From positions 620,001 to 684,000 of the forward strand of contig NZ_CP007213.1 in the NCBI RefSeq assembly GCF_001411805.1: DNA of 64,000 bases, in the 5' to 3' direction. Each line of letters opens with the position of its first letter. Position 1 is the stretch's first letter. Under the pieces are notes generated by a model that was not told the origin of the DNA, made no database searches, and worked only from the letters and a program-made list of their open reading frames with translations. The position numbers and the translations under genes were made by a program. Below, piece by piece: positions 25,937 to 35,080 of the stretch. This DNA comes from Burkholderia plantarii. GTDB lineage: Bacteria; Pseudomonadota; Gammaproteobacteria; Burkholderiales; Burkholderiaceae.

Positions 25937-26455
25937 GCTGGACGGTCCTTCGGTTTGCTTACGTCGGACGAGACTTCGTCGGCCCCGCGCGCCGAGTTCA
26001 AAGGGCGCGGCGGGGTGCATGGCGATGCTACGGGGCTGAACCTGAAGGCAAGCTTAAGGCCCGGCCGTGGCAACCATGTTGCGATGGCGGTCACGAAATG
26101 ATGGTGCCCGGCCGGCGGCGTCTGCGCGGATTCATCCGGCGTGGCGTGCGTCCCGCGCGGTTTCAGCAGCGCGACTGCTGGCACGAGCGGCCGTTGCGCG
26201 ATCCGCGCCCGGGCCGACCGCCATCGCGAGCGCGATCCGCCGCTGCTCACGCGCGCCACACGGCGGCCGCTTCGGGCTGCGCCGCCGGCCGCGTTTCTGC
26301 CCGACTTACGCACTGAAAGCCGGTAACTGCCCGCTGCCGCCCAGGCTAAGCCGCCGCTAAGGATTGGCTGCCTATCATCCGCGCTTGATCCGGGCTTGAT
26401 CGCGAGCCGCCGTCCGGTGGCCGCGCGACCGGACAGTCGACGAGGCAGGCAAGCC
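25937..26455. other. Divergent regulatory region before the two-component system
   Basis: Some 520 bases with no convincing gene separate the minus-strand membrane protein from the response-regulator gene. Near its right end two gctaag copies (26345-26350 and 26356-26361) start 11 bases apart, the helical spacing used by OmpR-family regulators. A related gcttaaggc lies at about 26051. Frames in this region have arginine-rich, unlikely translations. Confidence 0.5.
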
Positions 26456-27118
26456 ATGCGCGTATTGCTCGTAGAAGACGATCCGCTGATCGGCAGCGGA
26501 CTCGATGAAGGACTCCGCCACGAAGGCTTCGCGGTGGATTGGGTGCGCGACGGCGACGCCGCGACGCTCGCGCTGCGCACCACGCCCTACGGGCTGCTGC
26601 TGCTCGACCTCGGCCTGCCGGGGCAGGACGGCCTGTCGCTGCTGGCTTCGCTGCGGCGCCGCGACGACGCGCTGCCGGCCATCGTGATCACCGCGCGCGA
26701 CGCCGTGACCGACCGCGTCGCGGGCCTCGACGCCGGCGCCGACGACTACCTCGTCAAGCCGTTCGTGCTGGAGGAACTGCTCGCGCGGATCCGCGCCGTG
26801 AACCGGCGCCACGCCGGCCGCGCCCAGACCACGCTGACGGCCGGCGCGCTGAAGCTCGACCCGGTGCGCCACCAGGTCTGGCTCGCCGACGACGAGGTCG
26901 CGCTGTCGCCGAAGGAATTCGTGATGCTGCACGAGCTGATGCTCGACCCCGGCGCGGTGATCTCGCGCGAGCAGTTCGAGGAGCGGCTCTACAGCTGGGG
27001 CGAGGAAGTGGAGAGCAACGCGGTGCAGGTCCACATCCACAACCTGCGCAAGAAGCTCGGCCACGTCGCGATCCTGACCGTGCGCGGCGTCGGCTACCGG
27101 ATCGGGGGCGCGGCGTGA
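26456..27118 (+). CDS. OmpR-family response regulator (QseB/PmrA-like)
   Basis: A 220-residue two-component regulator. The receiver domain has the acidic pair (MRVLLVEDDPLIGSGLDEGL), phosphoacceptor Asp in LLLLDLGLPGQDG, the conserved Thr/Ser region VITARDAVTD and Lys in GADDYLVKPFV. The C-terminal winged helix runs from about residue 128 (LDPVRHQVWLADDEVALSPK) to VRGVGYRIG. It is the QseB/PmrA/TctD-type subgroup. The next gene, a sensor kinase, starts within its stop codon (GTGA overlap), and the two form one operon. The signal is unknown. Confidence 0.92.
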   Translation: MRVLLVEDDPLIGSGLDEGLRHEGFAVDWVRDGDAATLALRTTPYGLLLLDLGLPGQDGLSLLASLRRRDDALPAIVITARDAVTDRVAGLDAGADDYLVKPFVLEELLARIRAVNRRHAGRAQTTLTAGALKLDPVRHQVWLADDEVALSPKEFVMLHELMLDPGAVISREQFEERLYSWGEEVESNAVQVHIHNLRKKLGHVAILTVRGVGYRIGGAA

Positions 27119-28503
27119 GCCTGCGAGCGCGACTGTCGGCGCGGCGCTTCGTGACCTCGCTGCGCGGCCGGCTGCTGATGTGGCTGCTGCCGGCCGCCTG
27201 CGTGGTGGGCATCCTGGCCAGCGCCGGCACCTACTGGGCCGCGGTGCGCGAACTCGATTTCCTGCTCGACGACCAGATCCGCAGCGTGTCGCGGCAGGTG
27301 GAGATCAACCAGCATGGCCAGCCCGCGTTCGCGGGCCACGGTGCGCACGCCGCGCAGCCCCGCGAGCTCAACGATGCCGACGACGTGGTATTGCAGATCT
27401 GGCGCGGCGGCCGGCTCGAATTCACGACCGATCCGGGCATCGTGCTGCCGCCGCCCGGCGCGCCGGGCCTCGCCAAGCTCGACGCCGACGGCCAGAGCTG
27501 GCATACCTATGTGCGCGAGAGCGCCGGCACCACGATTCGCGTCGCGCAGCCGCGCACCGCGCGCTGGGACGCGCTCGCGCACATCGCGATCCACCTGCTG
27601 TGGCCGGTGCTGTCGCTGCTGCCGCTGCTCGCGATCGGGCTCTGGTTCGGCATCGGCCACGGCCTGCGGCCGCTGCGGATCATCACCTCGGGGCTGCGCC
27701 AGCGCCATGCCACGCGGCTCGATCCGCTCGACACCCAGGCCCTGCCCGACGAGGTCGAGCCGCTCGCGAGCGGCATCAACGACCTGCTCGCGCGGCTCGA
27801 CGAATCGTTCACGCTGCAGCGCCACTTCATCGCCGATGCCGCGCACGAGCTGCGCACGCCGATCATGGGGCTGTCGATCCAGGCGCAGCTGCTCGGCCGC
27901 GCCGCCAACGACGCCGAGCGCGTGCGGATCGCCGCGCAGATCCAGGCCGGGGCCACGCGGCTCGGCCATCTCGCCGAGCAGCTGCTGACGCTCGCGCGGC
28001 TCGAACCCGATTCGCAGACGGCCGCGCTCGCGCCCGTCGATCTCGCCGCGCTGGCGCGCTCGGTGGTGGGCGATCGCGCGCGCGTGGCCGACGCGCGCCA
28101 GGTGGACCTCGGCGCCGTGGGCGGCGGCGCGCTGGTGGTGCCGGGCAATCCCGACACGCTGCGCGTGCTCGTCAACAACCTCGTCGACAACGCGATCCGC
28201 TACGCGGGCGCCGGCGCGAGCGTGGATGTGCGCACCGGGCGCGGCGTCGACGGCGTGCCGGTGATCGAGGTCCGCGATACCGGTCCCGGGATTCCGGCCA
28301 GCGACCGCGCGCGGGTGTTCGAGCGCTTCTATCGCGGCAGCGGCGCGCAGGGCGTGGCCGAATCGGGCAGCGGGCTCGGGCTGTCGATCGTCAAGCGGAT
28401 CGCCGAGCAGCATCACGCCAACGTGGTGCTTGGCGACGGGCCGAGCGGGCGCGGGCTGTCGGTGGCGGTGCGGTTCGAGCGCGAGGCGGACGCGATGGTT
28501 TGA
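27115..28503 (+). CDS. Sensor histidine kinase partner
   Basis: A 462-residue membrane kinase that should phosphorylate the regulator encoded just upstream. The first membrane segment is LLMWLLPAACVVGILASAG (about residue 20-38). A periplasmic sensor region of about 115 residues with several His (VEINQHGQPAFAGHGAHAAQ) follows, then a second segment (WPVLSLLPLLAIGLWFGIG) and a HAMP-like linker. The kinase core has ADAAHELRTPIMGL (phospho-His), NNLVDNAIRYAGAG (N box), VRDTGPGIPASD and ESGSGLGLSIVKRIAEQHHA. The start is GTG at 27115, overlapping the regulator stop. Confidence 0.92.
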   Translation: MSLRARLSARRFVTSLRGRLLMWLLPAACVVGILASAGTYWAAVRELDFLLDDQIRSVSRQVEINQHGQPAFAGHGAHAAQPRELNDADDVVLQIWRGGRLEFTTDPGIVLPPPGAPGLAKLDADGQSWHTYVRESAGTTIRVAQPRTARWDALAHIAIHLLWPVLSLLPLLAIGLWFGIGHGLRPLRIITSGLRQRHATRLDPLDTQALPDEVEPLASGINDLLARLDESFTLQRHFIADAAHELRTPIMGLSIQAQLLGRAANDAERVRIAAQIQAGATRLGHLAEQLLTLARLEPDSQTAALAPVDLAALARSVVGDRARVADARQVDLGAVGGGALVVPGNPDTLRVLVNNLVDNAIRYAGAGASVDVRTGRGVDGVPVIEVRDTGPGIPASDRARVFERFYRGSGAQGVAESGSGLGLSIVKRIAEQHHANVVLGDGPSGRGLSVAVRFEREADAMV

Positions 28504-28806
28504 GCGGTGCCGTGTGCTGCGCCGCACGGTGAAAACTTTCCGAACGCGACGAGCGACTCGAACACCGGAACCGATGCTTCGAACGCTCGAACGCCTCGAA
28601 CGGCCGGCACGCCACGGCATGCGTGCCCCGGACCGAGGTCCGACGCATCGGGCATCACGCGCAACCTGACGCGCCACGCCGCACCGCCCTCCAAAACGAC
28701 ACAGGCCGCGCTGGCATGGGCGGATCCTTGATTCGCCCATGCCAGCGCGGCCTGCCGCCTTGCCGGCGCGCGACCCTCGCCGCGCCGGCCAACCATCATC
28801 ATCGCC
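28504..28806. other. Convergent intergenic region with long hairpin
   Basis: There is no gene here. The plus-strand kinase and minus-strand transporter converge on a 21-base perfect inverted repeat, described separately. The remainder is Arg-rich in all frames and does not look coding. Confidence 0.6.
28702..28754. terminator. Long perfect inverted repeat, probable bidirectional terminator
   Basis: Arms at 28702-28722 and 28734-28754 pair perfectly over 21 bases around an 11-base loop (gatccttgatt). It lies between two convergent genes. Neither side has a strong T-run (minus strand: tgtcgttttgg), so it may act as an RNA-stabilising or Rho-assisted structure rather than a classical terminator. 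Confidence 0.6.
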
Positions 28807-30168
28807 TCAACGCCCGGGCGCCTTGCGCAGCGTCACGCGCGTGATGTCCTTCACGATCACGAGGTAGCAGAGCACCGTCACCAGCGCGTTGAGCCCGACG
28901 AACAGCAGCGCGCCGTTGAACGAGCCGCTCGCGCCCACCAGGTAGCCGATCACGATCGGCGTGACGATCCCGGCCGCGTTGCCGAACATGTTGAAGAGGC
29001 TTCCCGACAGGCCGATCGCTTCCTTCGGCGCCGTGTCGGCCACCACCGCCCAGCCGAGCGAGCCGATGCCCTTGCCGAAGAACGACAGCGCCATCAGCGC
29101 GATCACGAGCGCGGCGCTGTCCACGTAGTTGCAGCCGATGATCGCCATCGACAGCAGCATGCCGCCGATGATCGGGATCTTGCGCGCCCGCGTCAGCGAC
29201 ACGCCGCGCCGGATCATGCCATCCGACAGCATGCCGCCCAGCACCCCGCCCAGGAAGCCGCAGATGGCCGGCAGCGAGGCCAGCACGCCGGCCTTCAGGA
29301 TCGACATGCCGCGCGCCTGCACCAGGTAGATCGGGAACCAGGTCAGGAAGAAGTAGGTGAGCACGTTGATGCAGTACTGGCCGAGGTAGACGCCGATCAG
29401 CATCCGGTTGCCGAGCAGCTGGCGCACGTAGAACCAGCCCGCGAGCCGCTCGGGCGCGCCGCCGGCGGGCGTCGCGCCGCTCGTCTCGATCACGCCGCCG
29501 CCCTGCTCGATGTGCTCGCGCTCGGCCTGGTTCACGCCCGGGTGGTCGGCCGGGCTGCGCACCACGCGCATCCACAGCAGCGCGAGCGCCATGCCGGCCA
29601 GGCCGAGCCACAGATACACCTGATGCCAGCTGAACGCGTGCGTGAGCCAGGCCATCAGCGGCGTGAACAGCACGGCCGCGAAGTACTGCGCCGCGTTGAA
29701 GATCGCCGACGCGGTGCCGCGCTCGCTGGTCGGGAACCAGCTCGCCACCACCTTGGCGTTGGCCGGGAACGCCGGCGCCTCGGCGATCCCCACCGCGAAG
29801 CGCAGCACGAACAGCGCGGCCACCGCCAGCGTGGCGCTGCCGGCGAAGCCGATCGTGCTCTGCAGCAGCGTGAACAGCGACCAGAGGAAGATGCTGCCCG
29901 CATACACGCGGCGCGCGCCGAAGCGGTCGAGCAGCCAGCCGCTCGGCAGCTGCGCGAGCACGTAGGCCCAGCTGAACGACGAGAAGATGTAGCCCATCTG
30001 CACCGCGTCGATGCCGAACTCCTTGCGCATCGAGGTGCCGGTGATCGACAGCGTCGCGCGATCCGCGTAGTTCAGCGTCGTCACGACGAAGATCATCAGC
30101 AGGATCCAGTAGCGGACGGCGGTCCGTTTGACCGTGGTGGCCGGATTGGCGGTGCGGGTCGCTTCCAT
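28807..30168 (-). CDS. gudP: GudP-like hexarate MFS transporter (ACS family)
   Basis: A 453-residue anion:cation symporter-family transporter, probably importing glucarate or galactarate. Twelve hydrophobic segments are evident. Family motifs are TTLNYADRATLSITGTSM, GWLLDRFGARRVYAGSI, GIAEAPAFPANAKVVASWFP and FLTWFPIYLVQARGMSILKA. The ATG at 30168 (MEATRTANPATTVK) is the conserved start. It is divergent from the 2,5-dioxopentanoate dehydrogenase gene and carries the same operator-like sequence found before kdgD and garD, which supports hexarates as substrate. It resembles the ACS transporter at 52037. Confidence 0.82.
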   Translation of the reverse strand: MEATRTANPATTVKRTAVRYWILLMIFVVTTLNYADRATLSITGTSMRKEFGIDAVQMGYIFSSFSWAYVLAQLPSGWLLDRFGARRVYAGSIFLWSLFTLLQSTIGFAGSATLAVAALFVLRFAVGIAEAPAFPANAKVVASWFPTSERGTASAIFNAAQYFAAVLFTPLMAWLTHAFSWHQVYLWLGLAGMALALLWMRVVRSPADHPGVNQAEREHIEQGGGVIETSGATPAGGAPERLAGWFYVRQLLGNRMLIGVYLGQYCINVLTYFFLTWFPIYLVQARGMSILKAGVLASLPAICGFLGGVLGGMLSDGMIRRGVSLTRARKIPIIGGMLLSMAIIGCNYVDSAALVIALMALSFFGKGIGSLGWAVVADTAPKEAIGLSGSLFNMFGNAAGIVTPIVIGYLVGASGSFNGALLFVGLNALVTVLCYLVIVKDITRVTLRKAPGR

Positions 30169-30241
30169 GAAGTGTCCTGGCGAGAGCGCGAGAAGAATCT
30201 GTTTATTGGTCTGGGTACGACGGATCCGGCTGTTGACTGAT

Positions 30242-30256
30242 ATGTCGTCGTACAAC
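30242..30256. promoter_or_regulatory. Shared operator half-site in the transporter promoter
   Basis: The sequence atgtcgtcgtacaac lies 74 bases before the transporter start. It matches, with one base different, atgtcatcgtacaac at 34917-34931 in the kdgD-garD intergenic region. A looser copy, gtcatcgta, lies at 30391-30399 nearer the dehydrogenase gene. GntR-type repressors use comparable TTGTA/TACAA dyads. Confidence 0.5.
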
Positions 30257-30453
30257 TTGGGAGTGTAGGACCATGGTCGCGAGGCGCCTAGCAGGGTTTT
30301 CCCTCTGCCCGATCCTTCGCAATAATCCCTTTTCACTCAATGAAATGATCGGAGTGGACCGTGCTCCGGTCGTGGCGATTCTTCTAGTCAGTCATCGTAT
30401 CTGTTGGGCTACAATGCGCGACACGAATCTTTTTCGACTGACGGAGCATAGCG

Positions 30454-32031
30454 ATGCAATTGACAGGTGAGATGCTGATCGGCGCCGAAGCGGTGAAGGG
30501 CGCGGCCGGCACGATGCATGCGTTCGACCCGACGCGCGGCGAAACCATTGCCGAGCCGGCCTTCGGCATCGGTACCGAGGCTGAAGTCGAGCGTGCCTGC
30601 GCGCTCGCGCAGCAGGCGTTCGACGCGTACCGCGCCGAGCCGCTCGAGCGCCGCGCGGCGTTCCTGGAGGCGATCGCCGACGAGATCCTCGAACTCGGCG
30701 ACGCGCTGATCGAGCGCGCGCAGGCCGAGACGGGCCTGCCCGCCGCGCGCCTGCAGGGCGAGCGCGGCCGCACGGTCGGCCAGCTGCGGATGTTCGCGCG
30801 CGTGGTGCGCGACGGCTATTTCCTGCGCGCCTCGGTGGACCCGGCGATGCCGGAGCGCACCCCGCTGCCGCGCGCCGACCTGCGCCTGCAGAAGGTGCCG
30901 CTCGGCCCGGTGGCCGTGTTCGGCGCCAGCAACTTCCCGCTCGCGTTCTCGGTGGCGGGCGGCGACACGGCCTCCGCGCTGGCGGCCGGCTGCCCGGTGA
31001 TCGTCAAGGCGCACGAAGCCCACCTCGGCACCTCCGAGCTGGTCGGTCGCGCGATCCAGCGCGCCGTGGCGCGCAGCAACATGCCGGCCGGCGTGTTCTC
31101 GCTGCTGATGGGCCCGGGCCGCGTGATCGGCGCCGCGCTCGTCAAGCATCCGGAGATCAAGGCGGTCGGCTTCACCGGCTCGCGCCAGGGCGGCCTCGCG
31201 CTCGTCAACCTCGCGAACGCGCGCCCCGAGCCGATTCCCGTCTACGCGGAAATGAGCAGCATCAACCCGTTCGTGATGTTCCCGGCCGCGCTCGCGGCGC
31301 GCGGCGAGACGATCGCGCAGGGCTTCATCGATTCGCTGACGATGGGCGTGGGCCAGTTCTGCACCAACCCGGGCCTCGTGATCGCCGTGGACGGCCCCGA
31401 ACTCGACGCGTTCTCGCAGGCCGCGGCCGCCGCGCTCGGCGGCAAGCCGGCCGGCACCATGCTCACGCGCGGCATCGCCGACGCGTACCGCAGCGGCCGC
31501 GCGAAGCTGCAGGAAGCGGCCGGCGTGCGCCAGCTCGGCACCGGCGGCGCGGGCGAGGGCGGTTGCGCGCTGTCTGGCGCGCTGTTCGACGTGGACGCGC
31601 AGACCTTCCTGCGCGAGCACGCGCTGCGCGACGAAGTGTTCGGCCCGGCCTCGCTGATCGTGCGCTGCCGCGATTTCGACGAAGTCGCGACCGTGCTCGA
31701 AGCGCTCGAAGGCCAGCTCACGGCCACGCTGCAGATCGACGACGCCGACGTGGAAGCGGCCCGCAAGCTGCTGCCGATCCTCGAACGCAAGGCCGGACGC
31801 CTGCTCGTGAACGGCTTCCCGACCGGCGTCGAGGTGTGTGACGCGATGGTCCACGGCGGCCCGTTCCCGGCCACCTCGAACGCGATGACGACCTCGGTTG
31901 GCGCGACCGCGATCGACCGCTTCCTGCGCCCGGTCTGCTACCAGGACTTCCCGGAATCGCTGCTGCCGGAAAGCCTGCGCGAGTCGAATCCGCTCGGCAT
32001 CGCACGCCTGCGCAACGGCCGTTCGGAGTAA
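30454..32031 (+). CDS. 2,5-dioxopentanoate (alpha-ketoglutarate semialdehyde) dehydrogenase
   Basis: An NADP-dependent aldehyde dehydrogenase of 525 residues that oxidises 2,5-dioxopentanoate to 2-oxoglutarate, the last step of hexarate, pentose and hydroxyproline oxidation. Motifs are [58 protein letters not shown] and catalytic Cys in [28 protein letters not shown] and [20 protein letters not shown] close the domain. This is the long KGSADH subgroup. It is divergent from the hexarate transporter and ends in a good terminator. It could also serve the hydroxyproline genes at 43-47 kb. Confidence 0.9.
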   Translation: MQLTGEMLIGAEAVKGAAGTMHAFDPTRGETIAEPAFGIGTEAEVERACALAQQAFDAYRAEPLERRAAFLEAIADEILELGDALIERAQAETGLPAARLQGERGRTVGQLRMFARVVRDGYFLRASVDPAMPERTPLPRADLRLQKVPLGPVAVFGASNFPLAFSVAGGDTASALAAGCPVIVKAHEAHLGTSELVGRAIQRAVARSNMPAGVFSLLMGPGRVIGAALVKHPEIKAVGFTGSRQGGLALVNLANARPEPIPVYAEMSSINPFVMFPAALAARGETIAQGFIDSLTMGVGQFCTNPGLVIAVDGPELDAFSQAAAAALGGKPAGTMLTRGIADAYRSGRAKLQEAAGVRQLGTGGAGEGGCALSGALFDVDAQTFLREHALRDEVFGPASLIVRCRDFDEVATVLEALEGQLTATLQIDDADVEAARKLLPILERKAGRLLVNGFPTGVEVCDAMVHGGPFPATSNAMTTSVGATAIDRFLRPVCYQDFPESLLPESLRESNPLGIARLRNGRSE

Positions 32032-32102
32032 CCCGGCCGTAACCCGGTCGGGACCGGCGCGGCGACGCTCTCCGAGGCTTGCGCGGCGCCGGTCCGGCTT
32101 TT

Positions 32103-32141
32103 GCCGGCTTCGATGCGGCGGCGTCGAAGCCGGCGCTTTTT
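32103..32141 (+). terminator. Rho-independent terminator of the dehydrogenase gene
   Basis: Perfect 11-base arms GCCGGCTTCGA (32103-32113) and TCGAAGCCGGC (32124-32134) are followed by gcttttt. It lies 72 bases after the dehydrogenase stop. Confidence 0.85.
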
Positions 32142-32540
32142 GCGCGCCGCCGGCGGGATGGCGTGGCGCCTGCCTTCCGCCTTCTCCCTTCCGCCGCCTG
32201 CGTGATGCGCCGCGTGGCGCGGTTTCGCTCCGCCTGTCGTCGCGACGCGCGATCGGCCTGATGGTCCTGATGCTTCCCGTCCCTCCGCGCCGATGAACCA
32301 CCCATGGCGGCGTTCGATCGAGTCACGAGGCATGACGCGTCGGCTCCCGCTGGCCGGCCTCCTTCGCAGCCCGAAGCATTGCAGCGGAAATCTCGCCCAT
32401 CCTTGCGCGATGCCGGGCCGCGCGGCGCCGTTCTGTGGCACCCTAGCGCGATGCATACGATTCCGACCACCCGCAGCCTCGCTTGCCGCTGGCGCCGCTC
32501 CTGACGGCGCGGCATCGTCTTGTGTGAATCACGACCCTGT

Positions 32541-32601
32541 CCGCCGCGGTCTGGCCGACACGGATCTGGACATCCGTTGCCCCGGGCGCCGCGGCGGTTT
32601 T
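32541..32601 (+). promoter_or_regulatory. Attenuator-like hairpin in the trpS leader
   Basis: Arms CCGCCGCGG (32541-32549) and CCGCGGCGG (32589-32597) are complementary and followed by TTTT, 17 bases before the trpS ATG. An inner hairpin CGGAT/ATCCG (32561-32576) sits in the loop. Placement before an aminoacyl-tRNA synthetase suggests transcription attenuation, but GC-rich DNA gives such pairings by chance. Confidence 0.35.
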
Positions 32602-32617
32602 CTCCGGAGAGCCTTCC

Positions 32618-33703
32618 ATGTCCGACCTCCAGGCACCCGCCACCCCGCTGCCCGTCGTGCTGACGGGCGACCGCCCCACCGGCCCGCTGCATCTGGGCCA
32701 TTACGTCGGCTCGCTGCGCACGCGGCTGCAACTGCAGGACACCCACCAGCAGACCCTCCTGATCGCCGACACGCAGGCGATGACCGACAACGCGCACGAT
32801 CCCGACAAGGTGCGCCGCAACGTGCTCGAGGTCGCGCTCGACTACCTGGCGGTCGGCATCGATCCGGCCAAAAGCACGATCGCCGTGCAGTCGGCGCTGC
32901 CGGCGCTGGCCGAGCTGACGCTGCTGTACCTGAACTTCGTGACCGTCTCGCGGCTGGAGCGCAATCCCACCATCAAGGACGAGATCCACGCGCGCGGCTT
33001 CGGCCGCGACATCCCGGCCGGCTTCCTCTGCTATCCGGTTGCGCAGGCGGCCGACATCACCGGCTTTCGCGCGCACGTGGTGCCGGTGGGCGAGGATCAG
33101 GCGCCGCTGATCGAGCAGACCAACGAGATCGTGCGGCGCCTGAACCGCCAGACCGGGCGCGAGCTGCTGCCCGAGGTCGAGGCGCTGATCCCCACGCTCG
33201 GCCGGCTGCCCGGCATCGACGGCACGGCGAAGATGAGCAAGTCGCTCGGCAACGCGATCGCGCTGGCCGCGCCCGAGGACGCGATCCGCGCGGCGGTCCG
33301 GCAGATGTACACCGATCCGAACCACCTGCGCGCGTCGGATCCCGGCACCGTCGAGGGCAACGTGGTGTTCACCTATCTCGACGCGTTCGACGACGACCTG
33401 GCCGAGGTCGAGCGCCTGAAGGCCGCCTATCGCGCGGGCGGGCTCGGCGACATGGTGGTCAAGCGGCGGCTGGAGGAGAAGCTGCAGGCGTTCGTCGGGC
33501 CGATCCGCGAGCGGCGCGCGCGGCTCGCGGCCGATCTCGGCTACGTGATCGAGGTGCTGGCCGAGGGCACCGAGCGCGCGCGAGCCGTCACGCAGGCCAC
33601 GCTCGACGAGGTGCGCGCCGCGCTCGGCACGTTCTCGCTCGACACGGTGCGCGAGCTGCACGCGGCCGCCCGGCGCGGCGCGGCCGGCGAGCCGGGCGCC
33701 TGA
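32618..33703 (+). CDS. trpS: Tryptophanyl-tRNA synthetase
   Basis: A class I aminoacyl-tRNA synthetase of 361 residues that charges tRNA-Trp. The HIGH-type motif is [12 protein letters not shown] and the KMSKS loop is [15 protein letters not shown]. The specificity region [20 protein letters not shown] is typical of TrpRS. Length is slightly above the usual 330-350. GGAGAGCC precedes the ATG. It sits, apparently unrelated, between hexarate-catabolism genes. Whether it is the only TrpRS of the genome cannot be seen here; this form often occurs as a second copy. Confidence 0.92.
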   Translation: MSDLQAPATPLPVVLTGDRPTGPLHLGHYVGSLRTRLQLQDTHQQTLLIADTQAMTDNAHDPDKVRRNVLEVALDYLAVGIDPAKSTIAVQSALPALAELTLLYLNFVTVSRLERNPTIKDEIHARGFGRDIPAGFLCYPVAQAADITGFRAHVVPVGEDQAPLIEQTNEIVRRLNRQTGRELLPEVEALIPTLGRLPGIDGTAKMSKSLGNAIALAAPEDAIRAAVRQMYTDPNHLRASDPGTVEGNVVFTYLDAFDDDLAEVERLKAAYRAGGLGDMVVKRRLEEKLQAFVGPIRERRARLAADLGYVIEVLAEGTERARAVTQATLDEVRAALGTFSLDTVRELHAAARRGAAGEPGA

Positions 33704-33825
33704 GCGCGCGGCGCGCCCCTCGGTGCCGGGTGGCCGGCCCGGGTGATTCGGGCGGGCGCGAATGGCGGGCTGCGCGTCGAGCGCTGCCGGCGAGCCTTCG
33801 CCGCCGGCGGCTCCGTACAAAAACA

Positions 33826-33857
33826 AACCCCTCGCCTCCAGAAAGGCGAGGGGTTTT
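33826..33857. terminator. Bidirectional terminator between trpS and kdgD
   Basis: Twelve-base perfect arms AACCCCTCGCCT and AGGCGAGGGGTT enclose CCAGAA. On the plus strand TTTT follows. On the minus strand the hairpin is followed by gtttttg. It therefore serves both convergent genes. Confidence 0.9.
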
Positions 33858-33942
33858 CCGGACGACGGCCGACGCTGCCGGCGGCCTTCGCCCGTGAGCC
33901 GCCAGGTGACCGATCGGCCGGCCCGGCGAGGCCGCGTCTGGC

Positions 33943-34860
33943 TTACTGCGCGCCGAGCTGCTTGATCAGCGCGTCGAGCTGCGCCAGTTCTTCCTCGTTC
34001 AGGTCCGTCAGCGGCGCGCGCACCGGGCCGGCGTCGTGGCCGACCAGCTTCGCGCCGGCCTTCACGATGCTCACCGCGTAACCGGCGCGGCGGTTGCGGA
34101 TCTTCAGGTACGGCAGGAAGAAGTCGTCGATCAGCTTGCCGACCGTTGCGTGGTCGTCGGCCGCGATCGCGCGGTAGAAGTCCATCGCCGTCTTCGGGAT
34201 GAAGTTGAACACGGCCGACGAGTACACCGGCACGCCCAGCGCCTTGTAGGCCGCGGCATAGACTTCCGCGGTCGGCAGGCCGCCGAGGTACGCGAAGCGC
34301 TCGCCCAGGCGGCGGCGGATGGTGACCATCGCCTCGATCTCGCCCACGCCGTCCTTGAAGCCGATCAGGTTCGGGCAGCGCTCGGCCAGACGCTCGAGCA
34401 TGTCGGCGTTGAGCTTCGAGTTGGCGCGGTTGTAGATGATCACGCCGATGTCGGGCACGGCCTTGCAGACTTCCTCGGCGTGCGCGGCGATGCCTTCCTG
34501 GGACGCTTCGGTCAGGTAGTGCGGCATCAGCAGGATGCCGTTGGCACCGAGGCGCTGGGCTTCCTTCGCGTATTCGATCGCCACGCGCGTGGGGCCGCCG
34601 GCGCCGGCCAGGATCGGCACCTTGCCCTTGCAGGTTTCGGCGGCGGTGCGCACCACGTTCGAGTAGTCGTCACGCGTGAGCGAGAAGAATTCGCCCGTGC
34701 CGCCGGCCACGAACAGGGCCGAGGCGCCGTAGGGGGCGAGCCATTCGAGGCGTTCGACGTAGGTGCCGGGGCGGAAGTTGCCTTCGGCGTCGAAGTCGGT
34801 GACGGGGAAGGACAGCAGCCCTTCCGAAATGATCTGCTTGAGTTCCTGAGGCGTGGTCAT
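33943..34860 (-). CDS. kdgD: 5-dehydro-4-deoxyglucarate dehydratase
   Basis: A DHDPS/NAL-superfamily lyase of 305 residues. It dehydrates and decarboxylates 5-keto-4-deoxyglucarate to 2,5-dioxopentanoate, the substrate of the dehydrogenase at 30454. Family motifs are [33 protein letters not shown], the catalytic Tyr in [14 protein letters not shown] and the Schiff-base Lys in [12 protein letters not shown]. The ATG at 34860 ([14 protein letters not shown]) is chosen over 34896. It is divergent from garD across a 220-base region containing two operator-like sites. Confidence 0.93.
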   Translation of the reverse strand: MTTPQELKQIISEGLLSFPVTDFDAEGNFRPGTYVERLEWLAPYGASALFVAGGTGEFFSLTRDDYSNVVRTAAETCKGKVPILAGAGGPTRVAIEYAKEAQRLGANGILLMPHYLTEASQEGIAAHAEEVCKAVPDIGVIIYNRANSKLNADMLERLAERCPNLIGFKDGVGEIEAMVTIRRRLGERFAYLGGLPTAEVYAAAYKALGVPVYSSAVFNFIPKTAMDFYRAIAADDHATVGKLIDDFFLPYLKIRNRRAGYAVSIVKAGAKLVGHDAGPVRAPLTDLNEEELAQLDALIKQLGAQ

Positions 34861-34910
34861 GTTGGGTCGTCCTAGGTGCGCCGGGCGCGGGTTCATTCAT
34901 TAACCGGATG

Positions 34911-34932
34911 TGTTGTATGTCATCGTACAACA
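34911..34932. promoter_or_regulatory. Operator-like dyad upstream of kdgD
   Basis: TGTTGTA and TACAACA form perfect seven-base arms around tgtcatcg. The right half (gtcatcgtacaaca) recurs inverted, with one change, at 35029-35042 before garD, and as gtcgtcgtacaac before the transporter. A GntR-type repressor is likely, but no such gene lies in the window. Confidence 0.6.
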
Positions 34933-35028
34933 TCATTTTGGGTGGCGCAAGCCTCCCTCCGGCGTTTCCCCGATCGATTTCTGCCTTTCGGCATCAGGGT
35001 TTACGCACAATCACGGCGGCGCCGCCCA

Positions 35029-35042
35029 TGTTGTATGATGAC
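35029..35042. promoter_or_regulatory. Operator-like half-site upstream of garD
   Basis: tgttgtatgatgac is the inverse of the motif in the kdgD operator (13 of 14 positions match gtcatcgtacaaca read on the other strand). It lies 39 bases before the garD start, where it could block the promoter. Confidence 0.55.
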
Positions 35043-35080
35043 TGTTAATTCACCGCTCGTTGCAACGAGGATTTCCCCTG

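Larger units (their letters stand above)
32032..32617 (+). other. Long gap before trpS with terminator and attenuator-like leader
   Basis: I see no convincing full gene in these 586 bases. They hold the dehydrogenase terminator (32103-32141), a short frame at 32451-32504 (MHTIPTTRSLACRWRRS) containing one Trp codon, and a second hairpin with a T-run at 32541-32601 directly before the trpS ribosome site. Confidence 0.5.

Noticed and set aside
33943..34860. Assigning this gene to the hydroxyproline deaminase instead of kdgD
   Set aside because: [19 protein letters not shown] and [10 protein letters not shown] are KdgD-type motifs, and its neighbours garD and the shared operator fit hexarate use.
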